Source of the DNA: Micromussa lordhowensis
Lineage: Eukaryota; Cnidaria; Anthozoa; Scleractinia; Lobophylliidae
Assembly: GCA_964020085.1 (NCBI GenBank)
Contig: OZ026600.1
Coordinates: 17,984,343-18,048,342 of the forward strand
Reading direction: 5' to 3'
DNA: 64,000 nucleotides
The position numbers and the translations under genes were made by a program. Of this stretch, positions 56,401 through 64,000 are shown piece by piece (within the stretch, counting starts at the first letter, position 1; each line of letters opens with the position of its first letter). The notes below the pieces were generated by a model. It searched no databases, had not been told where the DNA came from, and worked only from the letters and a program-made list of their open reading frames with translations.

Positions 56401-59400
56401 CAGCTGTGAGCAAACTGCAGGCATTTCATTTTAGAACTTTCCCTTGGATAAGAAAACTCTGCCTTTGTCTCTGGTTACCATTCAAATGGAAAGAAAGCTC
56501 TGTTTGTTGCCACAGTTGAAATTGTGATGAAGTTTCGTCATTGATGTCGATGCTCAATTGCCTACCATATAGTGTCACACCAGGTGATCAATTATGCACC
56601 TACCCTGTGACATTTGCAAAACTGAATAAAAGAAAAAAACTTCTCTCTCAGACATCAGCTTTGAAGTTCCTCTTCCATGCATGCAAATTTCTCACTTTAT
56701 TAATAATTGCCAGTTAAATACTGAAAAGGCAAGTTCCCATTTGCAGGCCTTTTCAGTCAAGATGAATTATTAAGATTGCACTGGATATAAGAATTATACC
56801 TTGAACAAGTCATTTTTCTTTCTTTATGTCTGAGTGAGGTATCTTTATAGTTAAGTCAAGTATAGGTTTGTCAGCCATCAGATCATTTTTGTGTCAGTGT
56901 ATTATTGTCCATGACTAATAATAGTTTGACTAGTCAAGATATATGTAGCCAACTGAATCGATTACCCATTGATCATTTAGTTGGCTCCTAAAGATGACCT
57001 GGCAACTGATCAGCCACAATTTCAAGTTTCAAGTTTCAAGTTTATTAGGAGAGTTAACGAAATACAGAATATGATGTACCACTGCTCGCAGTTAGCTACA
57101 ACTATTCGAGGCGAGCAGTGGTTCTACGCATTAAAGTGCCACAATGACGAAAATCGCATCCTTCAAATCTGAGCCATTTTAAGACATAAACAAGTAGTCT
57201 GTACAAGAGTAAAAATGCTGTTTACTGTTTTCAAACATCTCTTTTCGTTCCAGAGATATTCAAGTTTTTAAAGTATGCAAATTAACAAAGTGATAACGTC
57301 ATAGACTCAACCGCATTTTGATCAAATATGATAAACAAGGATATCTCAGTCAATTTGTATGATAAATGTTTGAATTTCTACAGTAAGATTCTACTAGTGG
57401 TGCTCCGCAATATGAGCTTAACAATTTTTATTACCATAGCAACATACTAGATTCCAGACCTTCACAATATTAAAGGCTTTTCTGACCACTTTCAGGGTTC
57501 TATGTTGATATTTGCCAATGGTGCCTCATCTGCATAATCCAGCAAGCATATAAATACATTAGGCTGAGTTCATAGCCTTGTTTAATGTTTTCTAAGCTTA
57601 AAATCACTAAATATTGATATCAGGCTAGAGGGGACTGGAAAAGAGTGGGTTGCCATGGGAACGGAAATTGTTATAGCTGTAGATGTGTTGCATTTAGAAC
57701 TATTAGGCTACCAAGTTTCATTGGTTTCTGCTGCAAGTTGACTGAGATAGCGCTATTTATATACTTCATTTAATATTTGGTTGAGTGTATGACGTCATCA
57801 GTAATCTCATTTGCATATTTTACTCATTTTGCAAACTTAAATATCTCCTGAACCAATGCAGATATTTGTAAACGGTAAAATGGCGTTTTTAATCTTTCGT
57901 AGAATTCTATGTGATTAACCTAAAAAATCAAGGGGTAAAACTTTGATCATAGTAGCACTTTAAATGACAGTTACAATACAATCACAATGTTAGGTAGAAT
58001 TAATTATAATTATTATAGTCATACAATATATTTACAATACTACAATACTATTACAATACTAAGAAAATTAATTATAGTCTTGCAGTATATTTACATGTAA
58101 ATAAGCTGAATACAATACTAAGTAACTCAATTAATTCTTTGATGTCATCAATTTATTATATCTGATATTAACATGATAATAGATCAAATTTATGCAATTC
58201 ATATGACTCAAACAACAGCTATTACTTGTCATTGATGAGTAAAAAATTAAGTTTTCCTTAGAATACAGTGGTAAGGTTCCAAATTTTACTAGCTTCTTTA
58301 GTAGGTGAAATTGTGACAATGTTTGATAAAAGTCAAACTTGCAAATTAGTTGCATTTTCAATTGCAAACTGAAAAGCTGACCTCATAATAATTCTTATGT
58401 GACCTCTCTGGACAGTACCAACAGGTTTAGAGTTTCAAGTCTTGGTCTTTTGAGTAGTAGTGAGGCAAAAAAAATATGAATACTGTGCCAATGAAAATCT
58501 GACAACTGGAAATTTGCTCATCAATGTTGTTATTTTTATCTTTCCATTAGCCAATCTAGAAGAACTGAAGATATCAGCAGAATAAAAGTGGGACAGGATA
58601 CAACTTAGAACTCTGTAATTCAGAGCTCCAAGTCAATGTGTGCAAACATCAACATTTTGGTAAGTAATTAAGAGGCTAGAACATACACTTTTTGGGAATG
58701 CATTTTAAGGATGGAAGGAGTTTGCTAATCAAATGTACATTTCACATAGAAAACCACAGGGCAAATAAGGAAAAACAGACTACTGATCATGAAGGATCGG
58801 AGGAAATTACACAGGAACAGCAATGTATCCCCAAAGGTATGTGTATTCCTCATTTCTTGTCACAGTTTATGTCAGATTTGTTGGTTTTTTAGATTGCTAT
58901 TTTGCAGCCATATAAGATCCTCTGTTGTGTAATGTCTGTGAGAGACAAGACAGTAAGGCAGACAGATGTACTTTTCTGTGTGGCTGTAGGCTTTTTGCTT
59001 ATTTGTGCCAAGCTGTGTGCTTTTAAAATAACCATAAGTCTTTGTTCTCCTATGAAATTATAGCTGGGGATAAGCCCCTGTTCAGCAGTGCAACTAGCTC
59101 TTAATGACATACCTGTGTGACCAAACCTTTGAGTAGAATTATGGAGAGAAATACAAAAGAGAAGGCTACCAATTGAGTCACCTCTTCTACCCTTGACTCG
59201 TGCATTTCTCTGAAAAGTGTTATGCACTTTGATGAAAATATTTGTCTACAGACAGTATCATTTCCAAGAAGCAAACAGTTTTCTTTGAGCAAAGCTCAAG
59301 GAAAATCGTGAGCTTTGAGGAGCACATATTGCCAAAGACATATATCTATGCAAATAAATAAAGACGATGTGTAGCACTTTGTGGTAACCTTGGTAAAAAA

Positions 59401-62400
59401 GCTGAAACATCCTGACTGATGAAGGGGTTATTCCCGAAACGTCGCCAATTAACTGAATTGAGCAATTTCAAATGAACATTTTTCACAGCCTTATATCTTT
59501 GCATATATTCAAAGTCAATATAGTGGAGGCTATTGTGATTAGTAGCCTTCAAATATAAAACTAACATTCTGGATCTTTAAAATTGAGGAATATTGCTCAG
59601 ATTTCGCCCAGTTTTAGCTCGGGCATATTTAGCCACGTGATACACCTACGTTTAGACCAACCACTTGAGCGAAGATCTGTTGATGGATTATGAACAAGAC
59701 TATTTTCACTGTTCTTTTGTCAGTTGACAGAGGATGAGATTAAAACTCCAAGTCTGTAGTAAAAGTAAATACATATGTGCTATTGACGTAAGCTCCGTCT
59801 ATTAGGGGGAGGAGTTATGATTTTATTGGTCATGATCACGTTTTATTAATGTGATAGTAGCAAAAACTATTGGTAAACTTAAAGCAATAGAATGGCAAGA
59901 TTCCCCCCGTAATTTGTCTGTTTGCTTCTGTTTAGACAAGTGCGGACAAGCAATGGTTGACAGGATGGACTTACCCAGTAAAGATGCATTGACTAATTTC
60001 GTCAACACTTTAGACTGTCAAAATATACTTTCCGTGGAAAGCATGGCGATTCAGAGGACATTGACCCCCCAACAAGGCAGTTTAACCACTTTGATGAGAG
60101 AGATGTGGAAAACACTGTATTCGACTTCACTTCTAACGCAAGAATGAGCAAGTGCAAGCAGCAGAAAAGGAAAACTGCCAAAACATTAGGACTTCCATGC
60201 TACGGAATGTGCCACATGGAAAGAACACTAACACCAGTCAACTGTCGAATGAACTTTTGAACGAATGTGCCATAACTTTCCCGCAGATTTGCGTTTATCC
60301 TCCCAATTGTCTAGTCTAGTCTAGAAAACTTAAGGAACTGAGAATTTAGTCATAGTACGTAAATGTTAGGTAAAAACGTTTTTGTCCAAAGACGGAACAT
60401 TTATTTCGCTATACGTGTAGTTTGAAACCAAAGCCTGTAACGTGGCCTTTTGAAGCCTGACCGGAAGCCCAAAACATTTATGTAAGGTACTTGAAGGTAC
60501 TTACTCCTGATAAAACGGGGAACAAAATTAAAACTGGGGTGAAGTTGAGTATATCTAAAATTTTCTTAAAATCAGCAAGGATCTCTCTGGGCCGCTTTTC
60601 CGTTAACATTTGTAAATAGTTTGGTGCAAGAAACCTTATTAAAGCTGATAAATTCCTTCCAAACTTGTCAAATATAAAACAAGAGTACGGATATAATTGC
60701 ATCTTTCGTATACAGAAATACAAAGCCAGTGTAGCAGGCAGGAAACGCGTAAAAGATGCGGATCGCGCGAAACGCGATAAACGGTCGCGAGGCGCGAACG
60801 AGGAGTGCGAGCGAGAAGTTCAGGCAAGAGGTGCGAGGGCGGAACACGCAAGGCACCTTTGACAAACCTTTGGCCCGCGTCACAGGTATCTTCGACCACG
60901 TCTTTGGCAAACCTTTGACTTGAATCACAGACAAATTTACTTACACCTTTGACCCGCTTTTGACAGCACGCAAAGGCGCATCAAAAGGTCGCCTTTGTTA
61001 CCCGCCTCTCACAGGCGTTCAAAGGTGAGTGAACACGGCCTTTACCGCCTTTGATGTGGGTGGCAAAGGCGCATTCAAAGATGATCTTTGATGCGCGTCA
61101 AAAATCATCAAAAGCGTGCAAAGGTGGCCTTTACAAAACCTTTCACCATACATTTGATGCGCGGTAAAGGAGATTTTTCGTGCCGTGCCGTGACCTCCGC
61201 GATACCGGTGCGATGCTCTACCAACTGAGCTATGAAGCCACACATTGGGAGCGAGGTCAATTTATTGAGTTCATATCTTCTCCTTTGCAATTGCTTAAAT
61301 TGGAAAATATACTGCGATGATCATTCTTCACTTTCGCTCCCATGTATAATCTATTAAAACTTCTGTTTTGTGGTCTAATTACTATTTTAAGATATTGTTT
61401 ACCCGTCGAGACCGACATTTTTCGGCGATTTGGGACCTAAAGATATGGGATTTAGTCAGTAAGGCATGCATCAAAAAATAACATTTTTAGATGAAAACTG
61501 AAATATCGAACCGCATGCACTTTCAATCCGTCTGTTGTGACGACACCCCCATAAAGAAAGACGTCAATGCAACATCGATTGGTTCTGAGTTTTTACCAAA
61601 ACTATTCAACTTTTATCGCAATTCCTCTTGGTTTACAACTAAGTACGTTTCTAATCGAATAATAAGGTCTTGATCCTGAAAGTGTTCAAAATCCGGGACG
61701 CATGTTTTGGAATTAGTAGGCCACGACTTTAAATTCGTTGGTTGCCATTTTCATCCTACAGTCTTAATTGCTAATTCTCTCAAGCTTTATCGAACCTTAT
61801 TGATGTAAAGCACTTTCAGCCAAGAGAGGAAAAATGCTAACTTTTCCTTTTTTCAAATCCTGTGTCTACATAAAATCCTGAATTATTCTTCGGAATAAAT
61901 AGCCTACTGTGAGCAAACTTACGTGCAGTTCGGTTTTCCATCTATGTCCTCTGTATGGAAAGTATCGAAGGCAAGGACAAGTCGGTACTCCAGAAAACCA
62001 GGTGCCACAATCCAGTAACAAACTAAATCATTTAGATAGTCCATTGGAAAGCCTGGGCTTGTAATCTTACCCATTGTTTCGTAAACATAGCCCTGCATGC
62101 AGCCTAAAATAAAATTCAAAGCAAAAATATGAAGCGTCATAGAGCGAGAGTCGTATGAAATAGGATCAAGGTCATCAATTACATCGTGTATTACATTCAG
62201 ATAAAACGTGGGTTTTGACCAATCAGAACGTCCACGGGGTCCTATCTATATTATAAAGCCTAATAATGTATAACCTGGAAAAAGGTAAAGTAAATTTTCG
62301 AACTAAACTTCGTTGCAGTACCGTTCATAAGATCCATTAATCATTTTGTAATCTTTTAAAGTTCCCCCGTCGGTGCCACACGTTGAGCAACAGTCTTAGG

Positions 62401-63889
62401 AGGCATCCGGAGTGTTCTATTGGAAATCCCCGAATGTGACTGGTTTTCCAATTTTATTCGTTGTTACGGCTCAACGGACGCTCAAATTTCCTCTATTCTT
62501 ATTGGTTTAAATTGATTGATTGAATGAAGTAATATTTTTCATCGGCGAAGAATGAATACAATGCCCCACCAAAAACACCGTATTGTATTGTTATTAAAAG
62601 AGAAATTATTCATTGTTTACGAGGCTTTGACAACGGAAACTTGTAGATTTTGGTGAGAAATCCTCAAGAGCATTTATGGCAATAAATTAATTTCTTAATT
62701 ATTTTAAGATTTCAATGAAAAGACGTATTTTGGGATTTTACTTTTCGACGCAATTCTAAATAAAGTGTCCCTTAATATGCAAGGTGCGTACATTTGGCGG
62801 AATTTTCCACCCACACTGATGCGTTATTGACAGTACTCTCTGTAATCTTATTGGCGATAACATTAGCTAAAAACATGCCAGAGACTTAACTGGTTTTTGC
62901 AAAAAAAATGCTAGTCATTAATAGCTTATTTTAATTTATTTCCTTTACGGGGTTTCTCCTACGAAAATTCTCTGCTAGCAGAGGTCTCTCACGACGAGGC
63001 AAAATAAAACGAGAGGAGAGAAACCTCTGCCGGCTTCCGACGAGTTTCCTATCACGCATGCGCTCGCGTTTACTTAACAAGCAGTGACCTTTTTGTCACG
63101 TGCGACACAACCCAGAGAACCGATAAACAACAGATAACTCGGCGGCCATTCGTACTGCCAGTTGGTAGATTAAAGATTTGCCGTAGCTCGTCGGGAGACA
63201 CGCAAACGCATCGCGTCCTTTAGGAAACCAAGTATTACTTTTCTTTGTAGAGATGTTATTTCTTTTATACGTTTATCGCCAAGCGTGGAAACAGGGGATT
63301 TTATAGCTCGATCAAAGTGAGAAATTTCGAAACTCGCGGATCTCGCTGAAGCCATAATCGACCGTGGGCTCTATAATTGACAGCGTACAGTCTAACAAGG
63401 CACGCGCATTACACATTAAAAGAAACCGGTTTTGAAAACCGGTCAGTTTCGACCAGAAACTTGGTCAGCGGCTTCATCAAACCCATTGTCGGAAGCCCGC
63501 AGAGGTCTCTCTCCTCTCGTTTCATTTTGCTTGGTCGTGAGAGACCTCTGCTAGCAGGGAACTACGAACACTGTCATCAGTATAACTTCTTTTACCTGGA
63601 TAGAATGTCACGGAGTCGCTCTTCACGCCGACGCCAGCCCTTGTAACCCCTGCAACCCTGACCTCATAGATATCAGTGTAAATAAAATTGCGGCTGATAA
63701 TGACTTGCAAGGTGGTTGGTCCAACTGAAACCACAGAATAATTTCCATCGTCTAGAAGGCTGCGATAGAAAACCTTGTATCCTTGTAGTACTCCGTTCAC
63801 ACTGTCATTCGCGATATGAGACCAAGATACGTTTATAGTGCTCGAATCAGGACTTAGCACAGTTACGTTACCGGGAGGATCGGTTGGAA
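36747..63889 (-). CDS. mucin-like transmembrane protein (FN3-CUB-FN3-NIDO-AMOP-VWD-EGF), 24 exons, 5' end outside window
   Basis: Twenty-four exons were placed from splice sites and reading phase; every junction is phase-consistent and they sum to about 1,638 codons. The order NIDO-AMOP-VWD-EGF-TM is that of MUC4/SUSD2-type proteins, and the whole resembles the 'mucin-like' protein reported from the skeletal organic matrix of acroporid corals. It is expected at the cell surface of calcifying or mucus epithelium, with a large extracellular part and a short cytoplasmic tail. An RRKR site lies before the TM. All introns but one use GT-AG by reading; the exception is a GC donor at 40068-40069. 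The N-terminus and promoter lie beyond 64000. Orthology to the matrix protein is inferred. Confidence 0.88.
38001..38414 (-). CDS. mucin-like gene, exon with membrane-proximal domain and TM helix
   Basis: 138 codons. Completes the RRKR site begun in the previous exon, then an extracellular SEA-like or stalk region with N-glycosylation-type NIS and a Thr/Ser-rich part ([12 protein letters not shown]). The single TM helix is [20 protein letters not shown], followed by basic WRCSKPKN. Donor CAG|GTAGGA at 37995-38000. Confidence 0.88.
38930..39027 (-). CDS. mucin-like gene, 98-nt exon before the RRKR site
   Basis: Acceptor TTTTCAG, donor CCAG|GTACAT. Encodes [17 protein letters not shown] and a Cys pair CSETEDC, consistent with the start of a SEA-like membrane-proximal domain. 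Phase 0 in, phase 2 out. Confidence 0.8.
39546..39664 (-). CDS. mucin-like gene, proline-rich hinge exon
   Basis: Phase 1 in, 0 out. Encodes [16 protein letters not shown] followed by acidic/Ser-rich sequence and NVSQ, an N-glycosylation sequon at the exon end. It separates the EGF array from the membrane-proximal part. Confidence 0.82.
40070..40195 (-). CDS. mucin-like gene, EGF-like module 6, exon with GC donor
   Basis: 126 nt, phase 1-1, starting DIDECLL and ending NKCQ. The donor is CCAAG|GCGAGT; no GT is available at the position required by the 126-nt phase 1-1 pattern of its sister exons. GC-AG introns normally have a strong AG|GC context, as here. Confidence 0.85.
40516..40641 (-). 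CDS. mucin-like gene, EGF-like module 5
   Basis: 126 nt, phase 1-1. [17 protein letters not shown]...[13 protein letters not shown] has six cysteines and the calcium-binding D-x-D-E-C start. Donor AACG|GTAAAG. Confidence 0.9.
41270..41560. repeat. three-copy tandem repeat in intron
   Basis: TCTTGACAAAATT(T)AAAAA recurs at about 41317, 41430 and 41530, each followed by a purine block and then a C/T-rich tract and AAAATTGATA. The unit is about 100-115 bp and diverged. It abuts the EGF module 4 exon. Confidence 0.65.
41601..41723 (-). CDS. mucin-like gene, EGF-like module 4
   Basis: 123 nt, phase 1-1. [21 protein letters not shown]...CDCSNGYVL has six cysteines but no calcium-binding start. 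The acceptor at 41724-41725 is favoured over the nearer AG at 41719 because it alone keeps phase. Confidence 0.85.
42556..42681 (-). CDS. mucin-like gene, EGF-like module 3
   Basis: 126 nt, phase 1-1. [16 protein letters not shown]...[11 protein letters not shown]; the calcium-binding EGF pattern includes the N/F hydroxylation-type stretch. Donor ATAC|GTGAGT. Confidence 0.9.
43029..43253. repeat. 90-bp polypurine minisatellite
   Basis: AAAGCAGAGTAGAG recurs at 43045, 43135 and 43225, a period of 90 bp with about 2.4 copies. The plus strand is almost wholly A/G over 220 bp, so the transcript of the minus-strand gene is polypyrimidine here, 50 bp beyond the EGF module 2 donor. Confidence 0.85.
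43303..43428 (-). CDS. mucin-like gene, EGF-like module 2
   Basis: 126 nt, phase 1-1. [16 protein letters not shown]...[13 protein letters not shown], calcium-binding EGF. Acceptor CGTTTCAG, donor GCTG|GTGAGT. Confidence 0.9.
44361..44697 (-). CDS. mucin-like gene, exon with first EGF-like region
   Basis: 337 nt, phase 0-1. Starts [10 protein letters not shown], then two Cys-rich stretches: CACHNEGTC...[12 protein letters not shown], and [14 protein letters not shown]...[15 protein letters not shown]. Classic EGF spacing in the first and a laminin/TSP-type EGF pattern in the second. Confidence 0.88.
44939..45138 (-). CDS. mucin-like gene, cadherin-like/Ig-like exon
   Basis: 200 nt, phase 1-0. 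[20 protein letters not shown]...[13 protein letters not shown]...[10 protein letters not shown] has the T-A-x-D-P-D/N-G-D signature of putative Ig or cadherin-like beta sandwiches found after VWD domains in MUC4-like proteins. Confidence 0.85.
45728..45985 (-). CDS. mucin-like gene, post-VWD exon
   Basis: 258 nt, phase 1-1. Contains [16 protein letters not shown], the conserved C-x-x-x-x-x-C-x-x-D-x-x-x-T-G-(D/N) sequence that follows VWD in MUC4-type proteins. Confidence 0.87.
46533..46865 (-). CDS. mucin-like gene, VWD domain, second half
   Basis: 333 nt, phase 1-1. Includes [44 protein letters not shown]: the C-terminal glycine-rich part of a VWD domain of the MUC4 type. Confidence 0.9.
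46985..47203 (-). CDS. mucin-like gene, VWD domain, first half
   Basis: 219 nt, phase 1-1. [20 protein letters not shown] has the GDPHF signature of VWD, and [17 protein letters not shown] continues it. Confidence 0.92.
47721..48247 (-). CDS. mucin-like gene, AMOP domain exon
   Basis: 527 nt, phase 2-1. [15 protein letters not shown]...[11 protein letters not shown]...[19 protein letters not shown]...[19 protein letters not shown] has the eight-cysteine layout of the AMOP (adhesion-associated) domain. Confidence 0.92.
48508..48600 (-). CDS. mucin-like gene, end of NIDO region
   Basis: 93 nt, phase 2-2. [21 protein letters not shown] matches the closing part of NIDO domains (GFNAGDG-like). 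Confidence 0.87.
48739..48839 (-). CDS. mucin-like gene, NIDO third exon
   Basis: 101 nt, phase 0-2. [21 protein letters not shown] and GIQW are the typical N-T-F-Q-(A/C)-V-(I/L)...D-G...S-F-x-x-F-x-Y of NIDO. Confidence 0.9.
49060..49110. repeat. (ATTC)n microsatellite
   Basis: Perfect ATTC repeats of about ten units followed by a degenerate CACTCGTTCAATCAA tail, in an intron. Confidence 0.9.
49231..49771. mobile_element. piggyBac-like MITE, TTAA duplication
   Basis: 541 bp flanked by TTAA at 49227-49230 and 49772-49775. The ends are CCCTCGGACGT and ACGTCCAAGGG, inverted with one mismatch. TTAA target and CCY...GGG ends are diagnostic of the piggyBac superfamily. No transposase inside. Confidence 0.75.
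49901..50239 (-). CDS. mucin-like gene, NIDO second exon
   Basis: 339 nt, phase 0-0. [27 protein letters not shown], and [17 protein letters not shown] are standard NIDO blocks (APFWGDVD and W-x-V-x-T-W). Confidence 0.92.
50885..51075 (-). repeat. tRNA-Ser-like SINE
   Basis: On the minus strand GGCAACGTGGAAGAGTGG is an A-box-like tRNA start, CTGACTTGAAATCTGG holds a TGA anticodon, and GGGTTCAAGTTCC is the B box. Unpaired changes show it is not a functional tRNA. The tRNA-unrelated part extends to about 50885. Confidence 0.7.
52230..52375. repeat. MITE with ACGATAAC termini
   Basis: TTTTTTACGATAAC at the left and GTTATCGTAAAAAA at the right form the inverted ends. A separate palindromic block with CACTGTCAAAGTAGTTGG-like arms lies immediately left, about 52090-52180. 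Confidence 0.6.
52420..52562 (-). CDS. mucin-like gene, NIDO first exon
   Basis: 143 nt, phase 1-0. [20 protein letters not shown] is the usual N-terminal NIDO block (L-x-P-Y-G...GD). Confidence 0.9.
52609..52687. repeat. 79-bp hairpin MITE
   Basis: GAAAACAGCCGTCCTT pairs with AAGGACGGCTGTTTTC, and CGCTCCCGGCC with GGCCGGGAGCG. A near-perfect hairpin, 46 bp from the NIDO exon acceptor. Confidence 0.8.
52934..53052. repeat. palindromic MITE
   Basis: AACAATTATTCCA and TTGGATATGAGATG at the left pair with CATCTCATATCCAA and TGGAATAATTGTT at the right. Confidence 0.8.
53228..53425. repeat. MITE with AGTATAAATCTACTAG ends
   Basis: AGTATAAATCTACTAG at the left pairs with CTAGTAGATTTATACT at the right. 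A second inverted pair, ACGCTACTCACTATCTAT with ATAGATAGTGAGTAGCGT, sits inside. A further hairpin-like repeat, with GTACTGTGCAAAA and TTTTGTACAGTAC ends, follows at about 53508-53645. Confidence 0.75.
53658..53705 (-). CDS. mucin-like gene, 48-nt Thr/Pro linker exon
   Basis: Phase 1-1. [17 protein letters not shown], a mucin-type O-glycosylation linker joining the FN3 to the NIDO region. Small, but both splice sites and phase are right. Confidence 0.75.
54066..54335 (-). CDS. mucin-like gene, fibronectin type III domain 2
   Basis: 270 nt, phase 1-1. [39 protein letters not shown]3 strands C to F with the conserved Tyr and L-x-P/A-x-T-x-Y. Confidence 0.88.
54564..54769 (-). CDS. mucin-like gene, CUB domain, second half
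   Basis: 206 nt, phase 2-1. [39 protein letters not shown] carries the C-G...(V/L)-x-F-x-S(N)-(G/D)...GF-x-A-x-(F/Y) end of a CUB domain. It is separated from the first half by a 7.15-kb intron filled with transposons. Confidence 0.87.
54924..54946 (-). other. 3' part of a split tRNA-Thr-like sequence
   Basis: CGGGTTCGAATCCCGTTGAAGCC on the minus strand gives the T arm and 3' acceptor strand (broken here after the T-arm by the insertion; quoted parts overlap the target CCG). With 61191-61239 it makes 72 nt with proper acceptor, D, anticodon and T stems. Confidence 0.75.
54962..55440. repeat. left subterminal CTTTGA/TCAAAG repeats of the CACTA-like element
   Basis: More than twenty occurrences of CTTTGA or TCAAAG, often paired as palindromes such as TTTGACGCGCGTCAAA. 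CACTA transposases bind such subterminal motifs. Unit spacing is irregular. Confidence 0.8.
56235..56550. repeat. duplicated 70-bp segment inside the CACTA-like element
   Basis: TCTCTGGTTACCATTCAAAT through TTGCCAC(G/A)GTTGAAAT occurs at about 56238 and again at about 56467, direct and nearly identical. Confidence 0.75.
58752..60147 (+). CDS. possible two-exon coding segment inside the CACTA-like element
   Basis: Candidate exon 58752-58835 (acceptor CACATAG, donor AAAG|GTATGT, encodes [16 protein letters not shown]...QQCIPK) is followed by 59936-60147 (acceptor [30 protein letters not shown]... to TGA). The join is in phase. No protein family recognised. It might be transposon-encoded or a captured host fragment. 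There is no independent support. Confidence 0.3.
60850..61172. repeat. right subterminal CTTTGA/TCAAAG repeats
   Basis: CCTTTGA, CAAAGG and GATGCGCGTCAAA-type units recur up to the right terminal repeat, mirroring the left end. Confidence 0.8.
61191..61239 (-). other. 5' part of the split tRNA-Thr-like sequence
   Basis: Minus strand GGCTTCATAGCTCAGTTGG is the acceptor and D arm, and CACCGGTAT is the anticodon loop with GGT. C33 replaces the conserved U33 and the anticodon stem has a mismatch, so it is more likely a repeat-borne pseudo-tRNA than a working gene. Confidence 0.75.
61923..62103 (-). CDS. mucin-like gene, CUB domain, first half
   Basis: 181 nt, phase 1-2. [20 protein letters not shown] and [11 protein letters not shown] match the CUB start (G-x-(I/F)-x-S-P-x-(Y/F)-P...C-x-W...L-x-F). 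Confidence 0.87.
62970..63557. repeat. MITE with ~80-bp inverted ends beside an FN3 exon
   Basis: CTGCTAGCAGAGGTCTCTCA at the left is inverted at the right end, and the match extends over about 80 bp with scattered differences (GGCAAAATAAAACGAGAGGA versus AGCAAAATGAAACGAGAGGA). It ends 39 bp before the FN3 exon. Confidence 0.75.
63596..63889 (-). CDS. mucin-like gene, fibronectin type III domain 1
   Basis: 294 nt, phase 1-1. [45 protein letters not shown]: a textbook FN3 with the conserved Trp and Tyr. It is the most 5' exon in the window. The rest of the gene lies upstream, beyond 64000. Confidence 0.92.
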
Positions 63890-63944
63890 CTGAAAAATAA
63901 CAAGAAGAATTACAATATATATACTCACAATATGACCAGCTCCC

Positions 63945-64000
63945 AGATAGCTTGATACTCGGCAGTTGGTAGAGCACTGCACCGGTATCGCAGAGGTCAT
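63945..64000 (+). repeat. tRNA-Thr-like repeat, cut by the window end
   Basis: GCAGTTGGTAGAGCACTGCA and CCGGTATCGCAGAGGTCAT on the plus strand are the D-arm and anticodon region of the same tRNA-Thr-like family seen in two pieces at 54.9 and 61.2 kb. Confidence 0.65.

Larger units (their letters stand above)
54947..61187. mobile_element. CACTA (EnSpm)-like DNA transposon, 6,241 bp
   Basis: Terminal repeats CACGGCACGAAAAAT (54947-54961) and ATTTTTCGTGCCGTG (61173-61187) are perfect 15-bp inverses, flanked by a CCG 3-bp duplication at 54944-54946 and 61188-61190. CAC start, 3-bp duplication and subterminal repeats are typical of the EnSpm/CACTA group. I find no transposase I recognise, so it is non-autonomous or highly diverged. 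The interior has short duplications and possible captured exons. Confidence 0.8.
54822..61350. repeat. inverted-repeat coral element split by the CACTA-like insertion
   Basis: AAAGTGAAGAATGATAATCG...CCAATTTAAGCAATTG at 54850-54896 is inverted at 61284-61334 (CAATTGCTTAAATTGG... CTTCACTTTC). The element enclosed a tRNA-Thr-like sequence before the insertion; the remaining host part would be about 280 bp. I recall the family as highly repetitive in corals. Confidence 0.7.

Overview
The window looks like nuclear DNA of a scleractinian coral or close cnidarian. It has an intron-rich gene with GT-AG introns, dense MITEs and tRNA-derived repeats, and a minus-strand gene with the domain order of the coral skeletal-organic-matrix 'mucin-like' protein. 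No host coding exon is recognisable left of about 36.7 kb.

The left third carries a complete insertion at 1670-20998 (19,329 bp): a Maverick/Polinton of the adintovirus type. It has terminal inverted repeats of 294 and 276 bp, identical except for one 18-bp unit, and a 6-bp target duplication (CACAAA). The minus-strand block, in coordinate order, holds a short ORF, protein-primed DNA polymerase B, a zinc-finger paralogue of its N-terminus, a retroviral-type integrase with chromodomain, a parvovirus-like phospholipase A2 with a Cys-rich N-terminus, a second Cys-rich protein, adenain-type protease, a virion protein, an acidic-ended protein, double-jelly-roll major capsid, a small basic virion protein, penton, and a PPxY-bearing minor virion protein. 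The plus-strand block holds the packaging ATPase, a helical protein, two fibre-like proteins sharing an N-terminal tail, a GC-rich segment that folds as RNA, and a two-TM protein. Polymerase, integrase, PLA2 and protease are each broken, while capsid, penton, ATPase and fibres are open. Almost every intact ORF has TATATA-type sequence directly at its start codon.

From 20999 to about 36.7 kb I see no gene I can defend. This stretch contains MITEs and three diverged copies of a 1.4-2.1 kb unit.

From 36747 to 63889 the minus strand carries 24 exons, joined in consistent phase, of a transmembrane gene whose 5' end lies beyond the window. The order is FN3 - CUB - FN3 - Thr/Pro linker - NIDO - AMOP - VWD - cadherin-like - six EGF-like modules - Pro-rich hinge - RRKR site - TM - short tail. 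One intron uses a GC donor. The largest intron (54770-61922) holds a 6,241-bp CACTA-like transposon inserted in the T-arm of a tRNA-Thr-like sequence, which itself lies in an inverted-repeat element.
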